A stretch of DNA of 64,000 nt from Mitsuaria sp. 7 (GTDB lineage: Bacteria > Pseudomonadota > Gammaproteobacteria > Burkholderiales > Burkholderiaceae_C). Positions 59,701 to 64,000 of this stretch are shown piece after piece. Each line of letters starts with the position of its first letter. Position 1 is the stretch's first letter. The notes under the pieces are model-generated. The model worked only from the letters and a program-made list of their open reading frames with translations. It was not told where the DNA came from and did not search any database. Where the stretch lies: positions 4,234,279-4,298,278 of the forward strand of contig NZ_CP011514.1 of NCBI RefSeq assembly GCF_001653795.1, given 5' to 3'. The position numbers and the translations under genes are program-made.

Positions 59701-60490
59701 CCAGGGCGACCAGCGCCGGATGCAGCAGATCGTGGCCAACCTCGTCGGCAACGCCCTGAAGTTCACGCCGACTGACGGCCGCATCACCGTGTCGCTGACC
59801 CGCATCGGACCGACCATCGAGCTGGCCGTCGTCGACAACGGCATCGGCGTCGCGGTGGAGCTGCTGCCGCGCCTGTTCGACCGCTTCACGCAGGCCGACA
59901 TCAGCCGCACGCGCGAATACGGCGGCCTCGGCCTGGGGCTGTCCATCGTGCGCCACCTGGTGCTGGCGCACGGCGGCACGGTCACGGCGCACAGCGACGG
60001 CGAGGGCCGCGGCACGCGCCTGACGGTGCGCTTCCCGGCGGTGGAACTGGTGTCGGACACGCCTGAGACGGCGCCGCGCGAGACCACCGTCGACGACCTA
60101 GTCGGCCTGCGCGTGCTGCTGGTGGACGACGATCCGCATGCGTTGGACGCGCTGCGGCATCTGCTGGAACTGGCCGGCGCGGAAGTGCGCGCGGCGGGGT
60201 CGGTCGAGCAGGGCTGGGAACAGGTCGCCGCGGCGTCCGAGCATCCGCCGCACGTGCTGATCAGCGACGTGGCGATGCCCGGCGCGGACGGCTATTCGCT
60301 GGTGCGCCAGCTGCGGGCGCGTGAACGGGCGCTCGGTACCTCGACGCCGATGTTTGCCGTGGCGTTGACGGGACTGGCCACGCTGCAGGACCGCGACGCG
60401 GCCATCGCCGCCGGCTTCGACGACCACCTGGCCAAGCCGGTGGATGTCGATCTGCTCATCGAGAAGGTGCTGCTCGCGCGTCCGCGCTGA
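56783..60490 (+). CDS. CheB-CheR-PAS-histidine kinase-receiver hybrid protein
   Basis: 1235 residues from a GTG at 56783. Order: CheB methylesterase (about 8-190) with triad S17 (GGSAGS), H44 (ITHLDPNE) and D134 (GTGQDGAGG); CheR methyltransferase (about 210-470) with WVPACSSGEEVYTIAMLLKE; and a PAS-like region. A long coiled coil (about 640-730) of repeated NEEL/SANEEL units, a second PAS (about 735-845) and HisKA with MVSHELRAPLNVIS follow. A HATPase (VVDNGIGV, GGLGLGLSIV) and a receiver with phospho-acceptor in VLISDVAMPGADG complete it. Such fusions are thought to couple receptor-like methylation to phosphorelay, but outputs are unknown. No chemoreceptor gene is adjacent. Confidence 0.9.
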   Translation: MDTEERLPLRVVVLGGSAGSIDALGTVLGALPNEPGFAVLVITHLDPNEETKLPEVLRDRTTLPVERLEHLTKVRHGHVYVMPENCGVMALDGHFRLTRRTPGLHLPIDAFLASLAQDPDLDGAVVILSGTGQDGAGGLVDLKATGGFALAQAPNTAAHDGMPVAAINTGLVDEVLPPEEIPAALLRRFGQPHHESDLPGSASEAQDVDALETALAIVQQKAGVNLGYVKDVNLRRRFLRRVLLQKDRDVGAYLQFLRTDPYEAASLRDDVLIGVTAFFRDAEFVNVLRQVVLPKLLALRHDPIRIWVPACSSGEEVYTIAMLLKEAMNAEGIHRRVQIFGTDLNEASIETARAGRYTAAALENVPQPFRDTAFVPSSGGYLVAKDLREMCVFARHNLLTHAPFSGMGLISCRNMLIYLRKEAQQHVFEVLHYACRNDGFMLLGRAEAASVADGFEHAGAPHLYRKLPNSRRHRPLFPIDALRPWASDGNAPRVPQAPPPDLVSEAANRVALARYVPPGFVVSQAGEVVQFRGDVSAFIAPASGEATLALPRLLDPALNVPVRTALVEAKRTGQPVRRERVAFNDRRYVLEVLPLEAGEAPQHFLVTLAPQPDEPAADATSALSTPPFSPSGARARVDELERTVTTLSDELEATQAQLRTLVVEFESANEELRTANEEMLSTNEELQSANEELQSAKQELESANQELLSLNEELKSRNDELDLANDDLSNLVEGIPLPVVVLDRQLRLRHASPQVAQLFGLDPAALGQAIGQPAVNVTSRFAVGQLEQLVQTAVQGLAPVEHEHQDTEGRWWLINVRAYRTADERIDGAVIAFQDIHELRCALESAQHARDDAERANTAKDDFLGMVSHELRAPLNVISGWASVLKQSQERGTLGEATATRAIATILKHCQAQAQLIDDLLDVSRIASGHLTLEMRPLDLSACVRAVVDGLQPAAEAKGLTLSGTGLQQPHRIQGDQRRMQQIVANLVGNALKFTPTDGRITVSLTRIGPTIELAVVDNGIGVAVELLPRLFDRFTQADISRTREYGGLGLGLSIVRHLVLAHGGTVTAHSDGEGRGTRLTVRFPAVELVSDTPETAPRETTVDDLVGLRVLLVDDDPHALDALRHLLELAGAEVRAAGSVEQGWEQVAAASEHPPHVLISDVAMPGADGYSLVRQLRARERALGTSTPMFAVALTGLATLQDRDAAIAAGFDDHLAKPVDVDLLIEKVLLARPR

Positions 60491-60557
60491 TCGGTACTGA
60501 GGGACGCCCTCGCGTCGATGGGGCCGCCGATGCGGCCGGGCCGATCGACCCGGCGGA

Positions 60558-61637
60558 TCAGTCCGCGGCCTGCGTCACCATCGCCGGCATCTCGATGCTC
60601 CGGCGGCGCGCCCGCTTGACGTCGTACATGCGCTGATCGGCCAGATGCAGCGCCTGCTCGACGCTCAGCCCGGCCGGATCGAGCGCCACGACGCCGACGC
60701 TCGCGCCCGCGTACTGCAGCGCATGACCGTCGAGGTCGAAGCGTCCGACGCTGGCCAGCGCGGCGCGGTGTTCCAGCACGCGGGCGGCCTGGGCCGGTTC
60801 GCCGCGATCCACCAGCGGGCCCTGCGAGCGCGGCAGTCCGCCCAGGCTCACGCCCGGACCGACGACGATGAACTCGTCCCCGCCGACGCGGGCCAGCATG
60901 TCGGAGCCGCGCAGCTCCAGCGACAGGCGCTGCGCGATCTCGCGCAGGAACAGGTCGCCGCGATGGTGGCCGAGCTGGTCGTTGACCGACTTGAAGCCGT
61001 CCAGGTCGATGCAGCCCAGCAGCACGCAGGTGCCGTCCCGGGTCGCGCGCTGCAGCTCGCGCTGCAATTCGTCGAACAGCGCGCGGCGGTTCGGCAATCC
61101 GGTCAGCGCATCGGTCAGGGCGTAGGTCGCCAACTGCTCGTTGGCGGCGCGGAGATCGGCCACCAGCCGTTCGCGCTGCAGGAACTGGCTCACCAGCGAC
61201 GAGAACAGGCGCAGCAGCGACTGCGACTCCGGACTGATCGAACGACGGTCCGCGCTCGCCGCGCACAGGGTGCCCAGCAGCTCGCCGCCGTCGTCGCGGA
61301 TGGGCGCGCTCACATAGGTCTGGATGCCGAGCTGGCGCGCCGCGTCCGAATCGCCCCAGCACGCCGCCACGTCGCTGGTGGCCATGCGGCCGGCGTCGAG
61401 CGCGCGCTTGCACAGCGTGTCCGTCCACGCGACCGTCAGGCCTTCCGGGATGGTCATCGTGCCGGCGTTGCGGGCCAGCAGCACGTGCTGCTCCCCGGCC
61501 CGCAGGTCGATGGTCGTGAGGTAGGTCGATTCCAGTCCGGTGACCGTGCCCAGCATGTCCAGCAGCGGACGGGTCAGCTGTTCGAGGTTGCGGGCGACGG
61601 GGACCGTCGAGGTCAGGCGGGCGAGCAGGGCATCCAA
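60558..61637 (-). CDS. GAF-GGDEF diguanylate cyclase
   Basis: 359 residues. A GAF domain (about 20-165, with TVAWTDTLCKRALDAGRMAT) is followed by a GGDEF domain. The active site is an intact GGDEF in ARVGGDEFIVVG, with the product-inhibition site RGSD five residues before it. It is cytosolic with no membrane helices. It converges with the CheB-CheR hybrid gene (67-bp gap). It should synthesise c-di-GMP under control of a small ligand bound by the GAF domain. Confidence 0.88.
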   Translation of the reverse strand: MDALLARLTSTVPVARNLEQLTRPLLDMLGTVTGLESTYLTTIDLRAGEQHVLLARNAGTMTIPEGLTVAWTDTLCKRALDAGRMATSDVAACWGDSDAARQLGIQTYVSAPIRDDGGELLGTLCAASADRRSISPESQSLLRLFSSLVSQFLQRERLVADLRAANEQLATYALTDALTGLPNRRALFDELQRELQRATRDGTCVLLGCIDLDGFKSVNDQLGHHRGDLFLREIAQRLSLELRGSDMLARVGGDEFIVVGPGVSLGGLPRSQGPLVDRGEPAQAARVLEHRAALASVGRFDLDGHALQYAGASVGVVALDPAGLSVEQALHLADQRMYDVKRARRRSIEMPAMVTQAAD

Positions 61638-61829
61638 GATCGGCAGTCGAAATCAGGGCTGAAGTCGTGGATGTTGTCACAAGTGCGAAGCACCACCGGA
61701 CGCCGTCCGTCATGACACCGGTGCCGTCCGCCGGATCGCGGACGCGTCCTTCATCGGCGCGACATAGTGCCGCTCCGCCGGGCGTGGCAATTGCCGGTTT
61801 CGCAACATCGCAGACCAGGGAGAACCCGC

Positions 61830-62219
61830 ATGCAACGCGATGGACAGTACCGAGGCGTCACCTACCGCGTCGAATCGACGCCCACCCCGGCTGGCGCCTT
61901 CGTCGGCCACTACCAGCTGCTGGATACCGGCCGGCGCCGGAGCGACGCGCCCGATCCCGGCGCGCCCGACACCCCGGCGGCCAACGATGCCTTCGGGGAG
62001 CAGCTGCCCTCGGCGCAAGATCAGCAGCGCTCGGCGGCCGGCGTCGACGATGTCGTCCATCCGGCGACCGACTCCGCCTGGGCGACGGAGAACGAGGCGC
62101 TCAACTACGCCGCTGAAGCCGCCTGCCACGCGATCGAGATCATCCAGCTCGGACGGCCGCAGGCTCAAGGCCGCGGGAGCGGGTCGAGCCGGCGGAGAAC
62201 CGACTCGCTGGGGCAATGA
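61830..62219 (+). CDS. hypothetical acidic/basic small protein
   Basis: 129 residues from the ATG at 61830 with AGGGAGAA before it. The first 35 residues (YRGVTYRVESTPTPAGAFVG, then HYQLLDTG) look like a small beta-sheet; a central polar linker, a helix (ENEALNYAAEAACHAIEIIQ) and a basic tail follow. No signal or membrane segment and no recognised family. Its upstream 192 bp show no clear promoter. Confidence 0.55.
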   Translation: MQRDGQYRGVTYRVESTPTPAGAFVGHYQLLDTGRRRSDAPDPGAPDTPAANDAFGEQLPSAQDQQRSAAGVDDVVHPATDSAWATENEALNYAAEAACHAIEIIQLGRPQAQGRGSGSSRRRTDSLGQ

Positions 62220-62354
62220 GGGAGACCGCCCGACGTCGCCCGGCCTGGCGCGGGCACTCCACGGGGCATGGGGCGCCCCTCCAGGGACCCCAAGCCCCAT
62301 TCCGGCCCCACCAGCACCCGCTGACCATGGGCCTTGGGACTTTCTGACTGCGGG

Positions 62355-64000
62355 TCAGGCCTCGCCCAGTGCGCGGGCCACAAGGTCAACCTGCTCCAGT
62401 TGATGGATCGCGTGCGATGACGTGGCGCCGGATCCGTTCGCGCGGCGCGCCACGCAGCGCAGCTGCACATGCCGCGGCAGGACCGCGTCCATCTGCTCGC
62501 GGATGAAGGTCCAGGCACCCTGTTGCCGATGCTCCTCCTGGACCCAGGTGATCTCGACGAGCGCCGGGTAGCGCGCGAAGAGTGCCGTCAGTTCTTCCGC
62601 GGGGAAGGGATAGAACTGCTCGACGCGGGCCAGCGCCAGGTCCGCCCTCGCCACCGAACGACGCCCGCGATCCAGGTCGTGATGCACCTTGCCGCTGCAC
62701 AGCAGCAGCCGCTCGATCTGCGACGGACGTTCGACGGTGGCGTCGTCGATCACCGGCTGGAAGCTGCCCGTCGTGAGGTCCGCGATCTCCGCGTGCGACG
62801 CCTTCTCGTGATACAGCGTGCCCTTCGGCGACATCACGACCAGGGGCTTGCGCAAGGTGTCGAAGGCCTGCCGGCGCAGCAGGTGGAACCACTGCGCCGC
62901 CGTCGACGGGCAGGCCACGCGCAGGTTGTCCTCGCCGCACAGCTGCAGGAAGCGGCTGAGGTAGCCGCTCGAGTGATCGGGCCCGATACCCTCGTTGCCA
63001 TGCGGCAGCAGCATCACCAGCGAGGAGGTGTCGCCCCACTTCTCCTCGCCCGAACTGATGAACTGGTCGACGAAGACCTGCGCGCCGTTGACGAAGTCGC
63101 CGAACTGCGCCTCCCACACCGTGAGCGTGCGCGTCGCGCCGACGCTGTAGCCGTATTCGAAACCGAGCACCGCTTCCTCGGACAGCGGTGAGTTGAAGAT
63201 GTCGAAACGCCCGCGCCCGGCGTCACCCGGCCCGCCGCCCCGTCCACCGGTGTCATTGCCGCCGATCTGCCGCAGCGGCACGAAATCGGTGGGGACGCCC
63301 TCGCCCACCGAGCCGGCCAGCGGGGTCGTCTGTGAGGTCCACACCGCCTGCCGATGCAGGAAGGTGCCGCGTCGCACGTCCATGCCGGAGATGCGCACGT
63401 TGAGCCCGCCGCGAAGGATCGTCGCGTAGGCGAGGTTCTCGGCGAAGCACCAGTCCGCGCGCAGCGGCGGATCGGCCAGCCCCGCCATCCGCCGCCAGTG
63501 ATCGGTCAGCGTGCGCACCATCGTGTGCGGCTCGAAGCCTTCGGGGAGCCGCGTCATCGGGTCGACCAGCGACTGCAGTCCGGCGACGTCCAGCGGGGGC
63601 ACTTCGCCCGGACGACGCAGCGGCGAGGGCACGTCATCCGTCACCGGCATCGCCGGATCGGAGAACGCCTGGTGCGCCCGCACGCGGCTGTGCGTCACGT
63701 GCGAGGCCATGTCGGTGTCCGGCGGCAGGACGCGCTCGGCGCGCAGCGCGGCGGCGTAGCGGTCGACGATGGTCGGATGCGTCTGCATGAGCGCGTGGAT
63801 GCGCGGCCGCGTGAGCGCGGGGACGTCGCTTTCCGAATGGCCGAGGCGGCGGTAGCCGATGAGATCGATGACGATGTCGGAGCCGAAGCGCGCGCGCCAG
63901 GCGAGCGCGATCGCGGCGGCGCGCAGGGCCTGCTCGGGCTCGTCCGCGTTCACGCGCAGGACCGGCGCGTCGACCATGCGCGTGACGTCGGTGCAGTAGT
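62355..64000 (-). CDS. sucA: 2-oxoglutarate dehydrogenase E1 component (partial, N-terminus outside window)
   Basis: The last about 548 residues are present; the frame is open to the right edge (YCTDVTRMVDAPVLRVNADEP at the junction, about residue 400 of the usual 950). Family segments are IDLIGYRRLGHSESDVPALT, RGTFLHRQ, FEYGYSVGATRTLTVWEAQF, GDFVNGAQVFVDQFISSGEEKWG split over the transketolase-like domain, LLPHGNEGIGPDHSSGYLSR and the C-terminal VEITWVQEEHRQQGAW. It decarboxylates 2-oxoglutarate with thiamine diphosphate in the TCA cycle. A glycine-rich insertion (GGNDTGGRGGGPGDAGRGRF) in the loop before FNSPLSEEAVLGFEY is unusual. Confidence 0.92.
   Translation of the reverse strand, partial: YCTDVTRMVDAPVLRVNADEPEQALRAAAIALAWRARFGSDIVIDLIGYRRLGHSESDVPALTRPRIHALMQTHPTIVDRYAAALRAERVLPPDTDMASHVTHSRVRAHQAFSDPAMPVTDDVPSPLRRPGEVPPLDVAGLQSLVDPMTRLPEGFEPHTMVRTLTDHWRRMAGLADPPLRADWCFAENLAYATILRGGLNVRISGMDVRRGTFLHRQAVWTSQTTPLAGSVGEGVPTDFVPLRQIGGNDTGGRGGGPGDAGRGRFDIFNSPLSEEAVLGFEYGYSVGATRTLTVWEAQFGDFVNGAQVFVDQFISSGEEKWGDTSSLVMLLPHGNEGIGPDHSSGYLSRFLQLCGEDNLRVACPSTAAQWFHLLRRQAFDTLRKPLVVMSPKGTLYHEKASHAEIADLTTGSFQPVIDDATVERPSQIERLLLCSGKVHHDLDRGRRSVARADLALARVEQFYPFPAEELTALFARYPALVEITWVQEEHRQQGAWTFIREQMDAVLPRHVQLRCVARRANGSGATSSHAIHQLEQVDLVARALGEA

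Noticed and set aside
56873..59992. A 1039-codon open frame antisense to the CheB-CheR hybrid
   Set aside because: Shadow frame caused by high third-position GC; no motif, and all family residues are on the plus strand.
1..64000. CRISPR arrays, tRNA or rRNA genes, insertion sequences and phage integrases
   Set aside because: I saw no regularly spaced repeats, no tRNA-like cloverleaf, and no transposase or integrase motifs on either strand; absence cannot be proven by eye for single tRNAs.

Overview
The window is dense, GC-rich bacterial chromosome (about 55 genes, mostly in short operons with 4-bp ATGA overlaps). The gene content points to a betaproteobacterium of the order Burkholderiales, probably a Roseateles/Mitsuaria-type member. 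Reasons are an llpE-bpeEF-oprC-like efflux operon with a divergent LysR gene, dctSR plus a TRAP dicarboxylate transporter, an FdhF/YdeP-FdhD-OFA cluster, a CheB-CheR hybrid kinase and uniformly GC-ending codons. The lineage is an inference; there is no rRNA or tRNA gene here to settle it.

Layout. 1-6.1 kb: two c-type cytochromes, a CHASE3-PAS-GGDEF protein, an LtrA-like membrane protein and a fluoroacetate-dehalogenase-like hydrolase. 6.3-10.1 kb: a visibly AT-richer defence patch holding a three-gene ABC-three-component (ABC-3C) operon. It abuts an AbiEi antitoxin whose toxin partner seems to have been cut off. 10.3-19.1 kb: a NYN-domain protein and a complete RND efflux operon (hydrolase-like protein, adaptor, pump, outer-membrane channel) with a divergent LysR regulator. 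19.1-21.4 kb: a retron-type reverse transcriptase of the myxobacterial (Mx162-like) kind, preceded by a candidate msr-msd RNA and promoter and followed by a DUF6933-like gene. 21.4-26.1 kb: a two-component system divergent from a hydrolase-ACP-ketosynthase operon, with 11-bp-phased repeats between them. 26.0-31.9 kb: dctSR and dctPQM, C4-dicarboxylate sensing and uptake.

32.1-39.7 kb: a very large single-haem lipoprotein, a short-chain dehydrogenase, and an HlyD-ABC-permease exporter operon. 39.9-45.3 kb: fdhD, a small winged-helix-like gene, an FdhF/YdeP molybdo-oxidoreductase and an OFA-family oxalate/formate antiporter on one strand. 45.3-46.0 kb is the only gene-free stretch over 300 bp and holds a strong terminator with no obvious gene in front of it. 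46.0-51.8 kb: a Q/T-rich secreted protein, an L,D-transpeptidase, an Oar-like TonB receptor, HicAB and an isochorismatase-family hydrolase. 51.8-55.5 kb: a Crp-like regulator and an isolated flgH with three small companion genes. 55.6-64 kb: a DmeF-like metal exporter, the CheB-CheR-kinase-receiver hybrid, a GAF-GGDEF cyclase and the C-terminal part of 2-oxoglutarate dehydrogenase E1.

The most interesting signals are the ABC-3C operon with its ragged junction to the AbiEi gene, the retron with its candidate msr-msd, the two-component/ACP/ketosynthase locus with phased binding sites, a catalytically dead hydrolase in the efflux operon, and the orphan FlgH cluster.
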